A stretch of 64,000 nucleotides of DNA from Daejeonella sp. JGW-45 (GTDB lineage Bacteria; Bacteroidota; Bacteroidia; Sphingobacteriales; Sphingobacteriaceae): contig NZ_JARKNC010000003.1 of NCBI RefSeq assembly GCF_029360805.1, positions 1-64,000 of the forward strand, in the 5' to 3' direction. Within the stretch, counting starts at the first letter, position 1. Each line of letters begins with the position of its first letter. The translations under genes were made by a program, and so were the position numbers. The notes beneath the pieces were generated by a model. That model saw only the letters and a program-made list of their open reading frames with translations. It was not told where the DNA came from and searched no databases. Positions 27,876 through 36,848 of this stretch are shown here, piece after piece.

Positions 27876-30800
27876 TTGCAAAAGTATTCACATATCATCG
27901 GCCGGCAGATATTTGAAGTGCAATGTTCTTCCGAAGCGAAGGGCCGCGAACTGCAGGATAAGATCAGCTTATTATTCAACACGGAACTTCAGCGACGGAT
28001 AGATGCGCTTTTCGAGGATATCATCCCGAAGAGCAAACATCTCAGGATAGGAAACCTTACGATCGATTTAGGAAATATTGGATATGAGTCGCTGGATCAT
28101 GAATTGGTTATCAGGATCATCGAAAAGCTTGAACGGGAGATCTCGCTGCTGCTCCTGCATGATAACCAGGCAGCAGATACCGATGCAGAACCCCATTCAA
28201 CGGATCAAGAAGGATCGTACCTGACTTTAGTTGAGTACTTCCTGCTGAGGGGAACATTACCCTGGTGGGCTGGCACAGAGCATTCGGCCTCGCCTTTTCT
28301 GGCATTCGATTTTCTTTTGACCCAGAGTCCGCAGAGCCTTATTACGCTGATCATGAGGGTCGGGCAGAAGGCTTACGTAAGAAAAAGACTTATATACCAG
28401 TTTTCGGAAGATCAGATAAAGGCCTTTATCGGCATCCTGGAACCATCGCAGGCCGCGTTCATTTTCGATTACCATGCGGAGGTTGTCAATACACAGCGGA
28501 AAAATCTGCTGGTAAAGAACGAGGAGGCTGATTTCAAAAAAGCTGTATGGGATTTTATTGTCACGTATCTGATCGTTGACCGGGGATCGCACTTTAATCG
28601 GAAGGAATTTGTTAAAAGTACTCTGATGAGCATTGCAGCTAATTTCAATGTTAGCTTTGAAGGCCTGTTAAATTTATTCGCTTCTGCCATTGTTCCCGGG
28701 GCATATAATCTGAAGAACGTCGATTCCCTACAAGCCATTATCCTGGAGATTGCAGTTGAAAGGCAAATACATGTAAGCGAAGGCACCACTGTTGAGGACA
28801 TGCTGGAAATCCCGGTTGATACACCCGATAAAGGTCTGGACCTGCTACGGTATTACCTGACCTTCGGAAGCTTTCCCTGGTGGTCTATGAATGTTACAGA
28901 AGCAGGTTTACAGCAATTGATATCTGTTCTGGTAGAGAAATATCCCAGGACGCTTGAAAGCCTGATCCAAAGCGTGGGTCAGCGGCAATATAGCCGGAGG
29001 CTTATGGTAAAAACATTTAAGGAAGATACCTTAAAGGAGATTTTGGTAGCCATTGAGCCCGAAAATTCAGGCCTCATCAGTGATTATATACAGGAAGTAA
29101 AGGCAACGCATACGCGGACCTCTGTCTTGAAAACAGAAACAGAAAACCTGCGTGAAGCGCTTTGGGAGTTTATTTTGGAATACCTGCTTGTTGACAGGGG
29201 ATCGGAATTTAACAGGAAGGTGTTTCTGGAGAGTAATATAAAGAATCTGGCAAACAGGTTTAACATTAATTTTAAAGACCTGGTGGCATTTATGGTGAAT
29301 AATATTGCCGTAGCACATAGTAAAAGCTCCAGGCATTTAAACCTCTTTCAGGGATTGACGAGCCTGTACAACGAAAATCTAGACAGTCGGGAAATTGCAG
29401 CCGCTACTCCCGTCAAACAAGGAGTTAGGGAGCAGGAGAACAGAGTGTCTCAGGCCAATTTGAAGGATGTGCTCTACTTTTGGATAAAAACCGGCATTAT
29501 GCCCTGGTGGGCGGGACGCTACGCAAATATCTCGCCATCTGTCCTAGTTGATAAGCTGACCAGGGAAGCCCCGCTTGATGCGGTCACTTTTTTAAAGCAT
29601 GCCGGTCTGCAGGTCAAAATGCGTAAGCGATTAGTTTACCAGGTGCCTTTCGAGACTATTTTCAAGCTATTCGGGCTTTTGCCTTCTGCGGCAGAAGCAC
29701 TGGGCTACGTCACAGTTTTACTGTCTGTAGTGAAAAACAGTAAGGTTGTCAAATACTCAGACCAGACCGTCGCCGACAGGGTATTGCTGTTTTCGCTTTG
29801 GGAATCAATGGCAGCGGGTTCATACCAGGCTTTAAAGCCGGTGCATTTTGTAAGCTCGGTGATTTCTAAGCTTGCGCTATGGTTTCAGATTTCTGCCGGT
29901 AAATTGATCGCCTCATTTAATGTTGACCAAGACAGTGAGATAAGCAGAATTATCGCCGAAGCTCATCGATATATTCAGCAAAACCGCACTAATGTGGCAT
30001 CTTACGAAAGCGATCTCCTGGAAGAGTGGGCAGAGAGCAATTCAATTGAAGAGATCCTCACTCGCTTATTGATTAAAACCAAACCGGATCCGGGCGGGGC
30101 AGGAAAGGAAGAAACCCTCCGTGAGGCTTTGTCACTGTTCTTATCCTTTCTAAAGACAGGCAAGCTTCCAGGAGAATTTCAGCACTATTCCCGGTCTGCC
30201 ATAAATTCCTTTATAAAGGCCATGCTTCTCTACCTGATGAGAGAGAAACCGGCTGAATTAAGGGCAATTTTGGATTCAGGCGATTATCAGGGCGAGCATT
30301 TTCTTCATATTTATGAGCTGTTTTCGGTTCCCGGCTCAATTGAAGAAAGCAGCGTGGCCAAGCTGTTGCAGCCAATGCTGGAAAAGAATATTCTTCTTTA
30401 TATTGCTCAATATGGCTATATTGAACACACGGACTCTATTTTGTCGTTTATCGACAGTTATATTAAAGATCTGCCCGGCCGGAATTCCCCGGAATTTTTA
30501 AGGGCTTTGCTCAGGTACCCTTCCGTATCGATGCAGCTGGCTTATTACTATAAGAATGAGGTTACTTACGGATTGATAGAAAGTAATTTTATACAAATAG
30601 GCTGGGGCAACCAGACAAGCGGATTCCTGAGGGCGTTTAACACCTGGTTAATGGATATAACAGACGATCAGCTTGACCGGGAGCGCCTGGATCTGTTCTT
30701 CAGAACCTTTAATTTTATGATGATAGGCGGTGGGGTGACTGCAGGCAGTCTGAAAGTTTATTTGAGCTATTTCTTCAAATTTCTTTTTGAGCGCGATTAC

Positions 30801-31601
30801 CAGCTTATGTTAAAGCTGGCCACACGTGTTGAAAAGCTGAAGCCCGATGAAGATAAGCAAAATGACACTGTGATCGGCGCGTCACTAGCCGATATCAGGC
30901 ATGAGATAGCCGCTTATACCAGTTTTAACAGGATATCCGGGAAACTGATTGAAGGTCTTAACGAGAGCTATGCGTCGTCGCTGAAGGAGCTTATTCCAGA
31001 TATCGAGAGTCAACTGGAAGCCGAGAGGAAAATATTTACACAGGAAATAGAACAGGGGGACTCTGAAAATGAGGAAAAGAAGGATCTGTTTTCAGAGCAC
31101 GATAAGATGTATGTTCATAATGCTGGTCTGGTTATCTTACATCCATTTTTAAGCACTTATTTTAGCCGCCTCCAGATGCTGGCGAACGGTGATTTTATAA
31201 ACGAGGCGATGAGGCACAGGGCGGTCATGTTACTTCAGTATCTTGCGTTTGGTACAGAGACAGGCGAGGAACATGAACTGGTTCTTAATAAACTGCTATG
31301 TAATTTATCTGTAGAAGAGCCAATTATTACAACTATTGAACTTACTGATCAGGAGAGAACAATATCTGCTGAACTGCTCAAGGCCGTGATCGCTCAATGG
31401 GACAAGCTGAAAAATTCAAGTCCGGAAAGCCTGCAGGCTTCCTTTATCCAACGTGACGGTGCTTTATTTAAAACAGACGACACATGGAATCTGAAGGTAG
31501 AGCAAAGGGGGTATGACGTTCTGCTTCAAACATTGCCCTGGGGCTTGGGAATGGTTAAAACCCCATGGATGACCAATTTTATTATTATTGAATGGATGTG
31601 A
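27876..31601 (+). CDS. CIS tape measure protein with internal repeats (Afp14-like)
   Basis: The 1,241-residue protein opens with HIIGRQIFEVQCSSEAKGRE, the conserved N-terminal part of contractile-injection tape measure proteins. The start is TTG at 27876, the only start that keeps this conserved region. Three tandem units of about 207 residues follow, each centred on a PWW motif (GTLPWWAG, GSFPWWSM, GIMPWWAG). The units carry matching segments such as FIVTYLIVDRGSHFNRKEF and FILEYLLVDRGSEFNRKVF. A helical C-terminus ends with VYNAGL-type YVHNAGLVILHPFLSTYF. The tape measure is threaded through the tube during assembly and sets its length. The following ATPase gene overlaps its end. Confidence 0.88.
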   Translation: MQKYSHIIGRQIFEVQCSSEAKGRELQDKISLLFNTELQRRIDALFEDIIPKSKHLRIGNLTIDLGNIGYESLDHELVIRIIEKLEREISLLLLHDNQAADTDAEPHSTDQEGSYLTLVEYFLLRGTLPWWAGTEHSASPFLAFDFLLTQSPQSLITLIMRVGQKAYVRKRLIYQFSEDQIKAFIGILEPSQAAFIFDYHAEVVNTQRKNLLVKNEEADFKKAVWDFIVTYLIVDRGSHFNRKEFVKSTLMSIAANFNVSFEGLLNLFASAIVPGAYNLKNVDSLQAIILEIAVERQIHVSEGTTVEDMLEIPVDTPDKGLDLLRYYLTFGSFPWWSMNVTEAGLQQLISVLVEKYPRTLESLIQSVGQRQYSRRLMVKTFKEDTLKEILVAIEPENSGLISDYIQEVKATHTRTSVLKTETENLREALWEFILEYLLVDRGSEFNRKVFLESNIKNLANRFNINFKDLVAFMVNNIAVAHSKSSRHLNLFQGLTSLYNENLDSREIAAATPVKQGVREQENRVSQANLKDVLYFWIKTGIMPWWAGRYANISPSVLVDKLTREAPLDAVTFLKHAGLQVKMRKRLVYQVPFETIFKLFGLLPSAAEALGYVTVLLSVVKNSKVVKYSDQTVADRVLLFSLWESMAAGSYQALKPVHFVSSVISKLALWFQISAGKLIASFNVDQDSEISRIIAEAHRYIQQNRTNVASYESDLLEEWAESNSIEEILTRLLIKTKPDPGGAGKEETLREALSLFLSFLKTGKLPGEFQHYSRSAINSFIKAMLLYLMREKPAELRAILDSGDYQGEHFLHIYELFSVPGSIEESSVAKLLQPMLEKNILLYIAQYGYIEHTDSILSFIDSYIKDLPGRNSPEFLRALLRYPSVSMQLAYYYKNEVTYGLIESNFIQIGWGNQTSGFLRAFNTWLMDITDDQLDRERLDLFFRTFNFMMIGGGVTAGSLKVYLSYFFKFLFERDYQLMLKLATRVEKLKPDEDKQNDTVIGASLADIRHEIAAYTSFNRISGKLIEGLNESYASSLKELIPDIESQLEAERKIFTQEIEQGDSENEEKKDLFSEHDKMYVHNAGLVILHPFLSTYFSRLQMLANGDFINEAMRHRAVMLLQYLAFGTETGEEHELVLNKLLCNLSVEEPIITTIELTDQERTISAELLKAVIAQWDKLKNSSPESLQASFIQRDGALFKTDDTWNLKVEQRGYDVLLQTLPWGLGMVKTPWMTNFIIIEWM
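28225..30060 (+). repeat. Three protein-level tandem units inside the tape measure gene
   Basis: CCCTGGTGG-type codons for PWW recur at about 28260, 28879 and 29502, giving spacings of about 619 and 623 bases. Units 1 and 2 are most alike; unit 3 is more diverged and lacks the DRG-FNRK element in clear form. The DNA is not repeated closely, so the duplication is old. Confidence 0.75.
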
Positions 31602-32947
31602 TGGATCCTCTAAAGGCAAACGCCGAAATATTACGCAGGGAAATGCAGTGGCTCGCCAGGGTGATCGAGACCCGTATGAATTTGTATTGGTCTAAACCAT
31701 CGGGCGTTTCTGCCATTACCGAAATAAGCCCCCCTTCGCTGGAGGATGACGGATCTGTATTTGCAAGTATCGTTAAGCATTACAAAATGTCCTTCGCAGA
31801 ACGAATTATACTCGCGTTAGCGCTGGCGCCACACATTCAGCCACACTTACTGGATGTTTTCTTTATCAAGAATTCAGACTATGACCGGGGGTTCACAGAG
31901 TTCGGTGGTATCAAGGGGCAGAATCATGGTGGCTTTATTCCGACCGGGGAGACAGCTTCCTTTATTCTGTCTGACAGCGACCTGATAAAACGGTTCGAGT
32001 TGCTTAGAATTTTTGATGAAGATCATTTTTTCCGGAAATTCAAAATACTTGATCTTATTCACGGACAGGCACAGGAGCCATTTTTGAGCGGGGTTCTGTC
32101 CTTATCCGGTGAATACCTGAGTTATTTCACCAGCGGGGTGTCGGCTAAGCCCGATTATGGTATAAATTTTCCGGCAAAGCGGATCTCCACCTCTCTCGAT
32201 TGGGCCGACCTGGTGCTTGATGAAAACATCATGGAGGAAGTTGACGAGATCCGGGATTGGATTGAGCATGGTGATACGCTGATCAATGACTGGGGCATGA
32301 GCAAGAAGATAAAGCCGGGTTTCAGAACGCTGTTTTATGGTCCCCCGGGAACGGGAAAGACGCTGACAGCAAGTTTGCTCGGAAAGTCGGCCGGGCTCGA
32401 TGTTTACCGGATTGATCTTTCAATGGTGGTTTCTAAGTTCATAGGTGAGACGGAGAAGAATCTTTCTAATGTATTTGACCAGGCTGAAAATAAGAACTGG
32501 ATACTATTCTTCGATGAAGCCGATGCATTGTTTGGAAAGCGCACGCAGACGAGCAGTTCTAATGATCGCCATGCAAACCAGGAAGTATCTTACCTGCTTC
32601 AAAGGGTAGAGGATTTCCCCGGTGTGGTCATCCTGGCTACTAATCTGAAGGCTAACCTTGATGATGCGTTTTCGCGCCGTTTTCAATCCATGATCTATTT
32701 CCCGATGCCCGGCCCTGAACAGCGGCGACGCTTGTGGCGGCAGGCATTTTCAGAGTATACAGTGATGGAAGAGAACTTTAATCTCGATGAGATAGCGAGT
32801 AAACATGAAATGGCGGGGGGCGCCATTATTAATGTGGTAAGGTATAGTTCCATGAAAGCCCTGAAACGTGGGGATAATATCATTCTTAGAAAAGATGTCA
32901 TTGAGGGAATACGAAAGGAGTTTGGCAAGGACGGCAAAATTGTATAA
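31592..32947 (+). CDS. eCIS AAA+ ATPase (Afp15/Pvc15-like)
   Basis: This 451-residue ATPase has Walker A GPPGTGKT at about residues 250-257, Walker B ILFFDEADALFGKR at about 304-317, and sensor/arginine-finger parts DDAFSRRFQSMIYFPMP. The N-terminal 200 residues form a family-specific domain. Pvc15-type ATPases are needed for assembly or cargo loading of eCIS particles and are not part of the final structure. The ATG at 31592 lies within the tape measure gene; an alternative ATG at 31601 gives a TGATG stop-start overlap. Translational coupling is likely either way. Confidence 0.92.
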   Translation: MDVMDPLKANAEILRREMQWLARVIETRMNLYWSKPSGVSAITEISPPSLEDDGSVFASIVKHYKMSFAERIILALALAPHIQPHLLDVFFIKNSDYDRGFTEFGGIKGQNHGGFIPTGETASFILSDSDLIKRFELLRIFDEDHFFRKFKILDLIHGQAQEPFLSGVLSLSGEYLSYFTSGVSAKPDYGINFPAKRISTSLDWADLVLDENIMEEVDEIRDWIEHGDTLINDWGMSKKIKPGFRTLFYGPPGTGKTLTASLLGKSAGLDVYRIDLSMVVSKFIGETEKNLSNVFDQAENKNWILFFDEADALFGKRTQTSSSNDRHANQEVSYLLQRVEDFPGVVILATNLKANLDDAFSRRFQSMIYFPMPGPEQRRRLWRQAFSEYTVMEENFNLDEIASKHEMAGGAIINVVRYSSMKALKRGDNIILRKDVIEGIRKEFGKDGKIV

Positions 32948-32948
32948 A

Positions 32949-33551
32949 ATGGATTTTGTAGACAGATCGGTCATTTACCGCTTCCATCAGGAACGTATAG
33001 AAATGTTCGGACATGGCACCACCGATGCCCTGGGCTGGAAAGAAGAGGCTAGCCAGCGCGTAAGGTTTGAAGTACTGGCGCAGATAGGGGATATGAACGG
33101 GCTTTCTGTCCTTGATCTGGGATGCGGCCACGGTGACCTCCGGGCTTTCCTTGGGGAAAAGTACCCCGAAATCCGATACGCAGGTATTGATCAGATGGAA
33201 GAATTCCTTGATGTAGCCACAGCAAAATATGGACACTTACCGGATACCACATTCTACCTTGGAGATTGCTGGACCGCAGAGCTGCCCAATATGGATTACG
33301 TGCTGGCTTGCGGCTTGCTAGCCTACAGGAACAGTAATCCTGGTTTTATTTACCGGATGATCGATAAACTATTTGCATCAAGCAGGCTGGGCTTAGGATT
33401 TAATTTGCTCAAGAATGTTAAAGATCCGGATGGTATCCTGGTAAATTACGATCCTCAGGAAATTTTGTCGTATTGCAAAACGCTTACGCCTAAGGTCGTG
33501 CTGCGGGAAGGATACGCAGTCGATGATTTCACGATTTTCATGTATCAGTAA
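32949..33551 (+). CDS. Class I SAM-dependent methyltransferase at end of eCIS operon
   Basis: From the ATG at 32949 (one base after the ATPase stop) the product has 200 residues. It shows motif I LSVLDLGCGHGDLRAFL and motif II YAGIDQMEEFLDVA, with a YVLACGLLAY segment in the motif IV position. The open frame reaches back to 32868 but would then overlap the ATPase. The substrate is not evident. Tight spacing places it in the eCIS operon, where it might modify a particle protein, a cargo or a small molecule; this is inference. Confidence 0.82.
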   Translation: MDFVDRSVIYRFHQERIEMFGHGTTDALGWKEEASQRVRFEVLAQIGDMNGLSVLDLGCGHGDLRAFLGEKYPEIRYAGIDQMEEFLDVATAKYGHLPDTTFYLGDCWTAELPNMDYVLACGLLAYRNSNPGFIYRMIDKLFASSRLGLGFNLLKNVKDPDGILVNYDPQEILSYCKTLTPKVVLREGYAVDDFTIFMYQ

Positions 33552-33589
33552 TACACTCTGCCGGAATTTTCGAAGAATATAAACCTGCC

Positions 33590-34126
33590 TTAAAGCATTT
33601 CTCTTAGCCCTTTTATCACGTCATCGGCTCCCTTAACAGAGTTTGCCACCAGTTCGACCGGGTCGCTGTACGTATCAATCGTAAAGATTAAGAACTTCAA
33701 GAGTTCCAGTATCAGCGAACCGGTTTCTGAAAGGCTTTGAAACTTATCCATACTGTGAACATACCTCACACTTATTTTATAGTCGTCATTTAACCCGAAT
33801 GAGCCAATGGGCGAGTTGACGTTAATAAAGTTAAATAAAGCCTCGAGTCCCGCCTGCGACTCCTTCAAACCATGAAACGGCATTTCTGTATGAAACTGCA
33901 GTAATTTGATATTGTCAAATACCTCTTCCGGCAATGGAATGAAGCTCATATAGATACTTCTTTTCCGGTTACTTTCGTCGGGGTCTATCTCAACACCCAG
34001 GGTGCTTAAGCGGATCAGGTCAGACTTTTCAAGAAGTGTGGTCTTAAGCCCGGTTTCGTTGAGTATATTCTGGATACTTAAGAGATCCAGGTCCATCATG
34101 ATTTCGTCCTGATTATTCATGGTCAA
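33590..34126 (-). CDS. YbjN-like small protein, possible chaperone or immunity partner
   Basis: The 178-residue acidic protein has an alpha/beta pattern like the YbjN or type III chaperone-like fold (LSIQNILNETGLKTTLLE, RSIYMSFIPLPEEVFDNIKL), but similarity is weak. No signal peptide or membrane helix is visible. It lies 9 bases downstream of the DUF4157 protein gene in the same direction, so the two are surely co-transcribed. It converges on the eCIS operon across 38 bases. The likely role is stabilising, loading or neutralising the neighbouring protein; this rests on position alone. Confidence 0.6.
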   Translation of the reverse strand: MTMNNQDEIMMDLDLLSIQNILNETGLKTTLLEKSDLIRLSTLGVEIDPDESNRKRSIYMSFIPLPEEVFDNIKLLQFHTEMPFHGLKESQAGLEALFNFINVNSPIGSFGLNDDYKISVRYVHSMDKFQSLSETGSLILELLKFLIFTIDTYSDPVELVANSVKGADDVIKGLREML

Positions 34127-34135
34127 AAAGTACGG

Positions 34136-36646
34136 TTATTTTGATAATGATTTATATAAAAGTTGAACGCCCTCATTTATTTTATCTGGCCCTGTAACGG
34201 TTCTGTACAGTGCTTTTGGATCACAGCCAGTCGAGGAAATGATCTGTTCGATGACCGCAGCTTTTGTTTTAAATGCCGGCGACTCTGTATCTTCGGGAAG
34301 AGACTTCACTTCAGTGAAGATGTACTTGATAGTACCGGTATTGCGCTCTTTGACCGCGTCTGAGCTCTTTGTACTGTCGAATAATTTGTTTAATGCCGAA
34401 TCTGACTTGCCCGCTGCCTTGTCACGGCCCCACTGTATGATCTTGCTGCCAATGCCTTTCGCAACCTTCGAGCCGCCCGCTATCAGTTTGAGCGACATGC
34501 TGGCAACTTGTGAGCCAGGTTCAGGCACGAGCGAAAGTACATCGCCAACGATCTTAACGATGTTAACAGATATTTCAAACCCAGCGTTATATTTCCTGTC
34601 CTGATTAACCCCCTTTAGATGAGTAAGGGCATTATTCTCTTTTAATCCGGCAAATTGTTTCTCACCTAAGGCGATCGAATCATCTAGAGATTTGATCTTT
34701 TCGTCAACAGCTGCTGTAGAAGTGCCGGCAGCGGCAAGATCGGCTTTTTCTTTCACCAGCCCGGCCCGCTTAGTTTTCATTGCAGCAAGCTCATCTTCAA
34801 AGGTCTTAACATAAAGATCCCGTTGCTTACGGCCTTCCTTACCTTTTTTAAAGGTACTTCCACCAGCTTCCCACATATTCTTTTTAAGCTGCTCTTTCAC
34901 GAACGACTCGGAACACTTTGCTTTGATCAGGTTATATATTCCTATTGCAATGTCGATGGATGAAAGTGCGATCCCTAGTCCGGGTACCGCTGTAGCAAGA
35001 CCGGCGCTCCCTGTTTGAAGCATGTCGGCAATGGTTTTGCCCATTGATACTGCTTTGCCGGCCGACTCAACAAGCCCCCGCACTGTCGCCATTCCGGTTT
35101 CGATCTTCTCCCTGGTGCTAGAGCCCTCTGCACTCGTAGCATCCTTATATGCATCGTAAATTCCCTTTATCGTTAAGACAAGGGCTTTAACAGCGTCTAT
35201 ACCATCGGTAACCGAGCCGGCAACGCTCGACGTTTTGCCGGCTTCTCCGGCTGTATCAGATCCCTCTTTTGATGTTGTCTTGGCAACGTCGGCACCTGAT
35301 TTGACCATCGTTGAGGTGGCTGTCATCGCTGAGAATACTCCTTCAATAACTGAATTTACCTCGCCTTCGCGTATCTTTTGGATTGCCTGGTACATACCGA
35401 AAATTCCGGAGTATACACCCAGGCCGACGCCAGCAGCACTTGCTGCCTTTCCAAGCGGGTCGGCTTTGTGACCGCTTACAACCGCTTTATCTTCATCGAC
35501 GACCTTTTCACCGGTTTTTTCATCGATTTTCGTGTTGGAAGAATTAGTGTAGGTTAAGGGACCTGAGGTCAGAAAATCTCCGGTCGACGAAAGTGTTCCC
35601 GAATAGGAATCCACAAAGGAATCGGCGGCCTCTTCATCTTCTCCTTTTTTTGATGGGTCCTCTTTAATGGACTCAACATCGAAACCTTTGTCCTCACGCT
35701 GAACAACAGCCTTTAATTGCGCCGTATTGCCATTAAAGGAATTATGCTTTTTTTTTTGAAGCTGCATGGCCTGTTTTCCGGCCTGGTCAGCTTTTGCACC
35801 CATCACATCGGCTTCAGTTTCAAGTCCGGTATCATCGTTGACGGGAACGTTTCCTTTCATCTGTACCGTTGCCTGGACCCGGCCTTGCTTTTGTTGTGCG
35901 ACGTGCCAGGCTTCATGCGGCAGATGTTGTTCCTGCCCCGGGGCGATATGTATATCAGTACCCTGCGCATAGGCATGCGCCTTTAACTGTTTAGGTTTGT
36001 CGGAATTGTAGTGAACTTTAACATCATCCATTGAAAAGCCTGAGAGGCTTTCAACGCCTGATTTAAGGTGGGAAGGCAGGCCGGTGGTGCCGGAACTTCC
36101 CCCATCATCCTTTTTTTGAACGGGCAGATTAAATGCAGTGGCGTTCTTTAAGAATTTGCCTTGTAGGGGTTCCTCTTCTTCAATACCCGCCCGTTGCAGA
36201 GTTTCGAACTTGCCCTGCAGCGGCTCTTCTTCATCCATGGCAGCACGCTGGGCGATGTCAAACCTGCCCTGCAGAGGTTCTTCTTCTTCCATTCCTGCCC
36301 GCTGCACAGTTTCAAACTTGCCCTGCAATGGCTCTTCTTCTTCCATGGCAGCACGCTGGGCTACTTCAAACTTGCCTTGCAAAGGTTCTTCTTCTTCCAT
36401 TCCTGCCCGCTGCACAGTGTCGAATTTGCCCTGCAGCGGCTCTTCCTCTTCCATTCCTGCCCGCTGGACTGCTTCGAACTTGCCCTGAACCGGCTCCTCT
36501 TCGACTGCAGCAAGTTGAGTCACATGCTTTTTCATTTGAAAAGCCGGGACAGAAGGAGCTGAGATACCCTTTCTTAAAGCAATTGTTTCTCCCGCAGAAT
36601 TGCTTTTGGCAGGCGATTTTTCCGAGTTCTTTAGTTTGTAGGACAT
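34136..36646 (-). CDS. DUF4157 eCIS cargo candidate with 18-residue tandem repeats
   Basis: The 836-residue protein has four parts. A short leader (1-47) is followed by seven copies of an 18-residue repeat of the form EEEEPLQGKFxTVQRAGM (about 48-165). Next comes a DUF4157 domain (about 189-257) with LSGFSMDDVKVHYNSDKPKQ and the metalloprotease-like HEAWH at 244-248. The rest is a long helical, Ala/Gly-rich part with hydrophobic stretches such as AVPGLGIALSSIDIAIGIYN. DUF4157 domains are reported to be strongly associated with eCIS loci and their cargo. The hydrophobic C-terminal half could act on membranes, but no toxin family is recognisable. It has no signal peptide, as expected for cargo loaded in the cytoplasm. 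Confidence 0.8.
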   Translation of the reverse strand: MSYKLKNSEKSPAKSNSAGETIALRKGISAPSVPAFQMKKHVTQLAAVEEEPVQGKFEAVQRAGMEEEEPLQGKFDTVQRAGMEEEEPLQGKFEVAQRAAMEEEEPLQGKFETVQRAGMEEEEPLQGRFDIAQRAAMDEEEPLQGKFETLQRAGIEEEEPLQGKFLKNATAFNLPVQKKDDGGSSGTTGLPSHLKSGVESLSGFSMDDVKVHYNSDKPKQLKAHAYAQGTDIHIAPGQEQHLPHEAWHVAQQKQGRVQATVQMKGNVPVNDDTGLETEADVMGAKADQAGKQAMQLQKKKHNSFNGNTAQLKAVVQREDKGFDVESIKEDPSKKGEDEEAADSFVDSYSGTLSSTGDFLTSGPLTYTNSSNTKIDEKTGEKVVDEDKAVVSGHKADPLGKAASAAGVGLGVYSGIFGMYQAIQKIREGEVNSVIEGVFSAMTATSTMVKSGADVAKTTSKEGSDTAGEAGKTSSVAGSVTDGIDAVKALVLTIKGIYDAYKDATSAEGSSTREKIETGMATVRGLVESAGKAVSMGKTIADMLQTGSAGLATAVPGLGIALSSIDIAIGIYNLIKAKCSESFVKEQLKKNMWEAGGSTFKKGKEGRKQRDLYVKTFEDELAAMKTKRAGLVKEKADLAAAGTSTAAVDEKIKSLDDSIALGEKQFAGLKENNALTHLKGVNQDRKYNAGFEISVNIVKIVGDVLSLVPEPGSQVASMSLKLIAGGSKVAKGIGSKIIQWGRDKAAGKSDSALNKLFDSTKSSDAVKERNTGTIKYIFTEVKSLPEDTESPAFKTKAAVIEQIISSTGCDPKALYRTVTGPDKINEGVQLLYKSLSK
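36152..36505 (-). repeat. 54-bp tandem repeats coding for the DUF4157 protein leader
   Basis: Seven units of 54 bases encode EEEEPLQGKF plus a variable VQRA-GM segment. The first and last units are the most diverged (VEEEPVQGKF and EEEEPLQGKFLKNATAF). Inner units alternate between QRAGM and QRAAM endings. Because the period is a multiple of three and low in stops, long false ORFs appear on the opposite strand. Confidence 0.92.
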
Positions 36647-36848
36647 AGTATGAAAATATATCTACGATTCAGGTTCTGTATTTCTTATTAAAAATATTAA
36701 AATTAATTTAAAAGTAATTAAATATTATCTGTCTTGATTTATAAGGCTTTATCAGCGGTGTTTTAGATTAGGAATCAGCGCATTAATAAATTGGCGCTTT
36801 CATTTTAATTAACCCGTATGTTTTTGCATTTTTAGAAAAAATTGTTCG

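Noticed and set aside
32868-32948. Upstream extension of the methyltransferase gene
   Set aside because: It overlaps the ATPase gene; the ATG at 32949 lies one base after its stop and gives a normal methyltransferase N-terminus.
13085-33551. Type VI secretion system
   Set aside because: VgrG-like, PAAR and gp25 genes are shared with type VI, but DUF4255, LysM hub, Afp11/Afp12-like and Pvc15-type ATPase genes, and the lack of membrane-complex genes, point to an eCIS. A prophage was also rejected because there are no capsid, portal or terminase genes.
36152-36505. Regular repeats that could suggest a CRISPR array
   Set aside because: The units are head-to-tail 54-base coding repeats without spacers, in frame within an ORF, and no cas genes are near.
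36133-36648. Long open frames on the plus strand opposite the DUF4157 repeats
   Set aside because: They are by-products of the 54-base repeat, which is free of stops in several frames. The minus-strand frame encodes a sensible DUF4157 protein.
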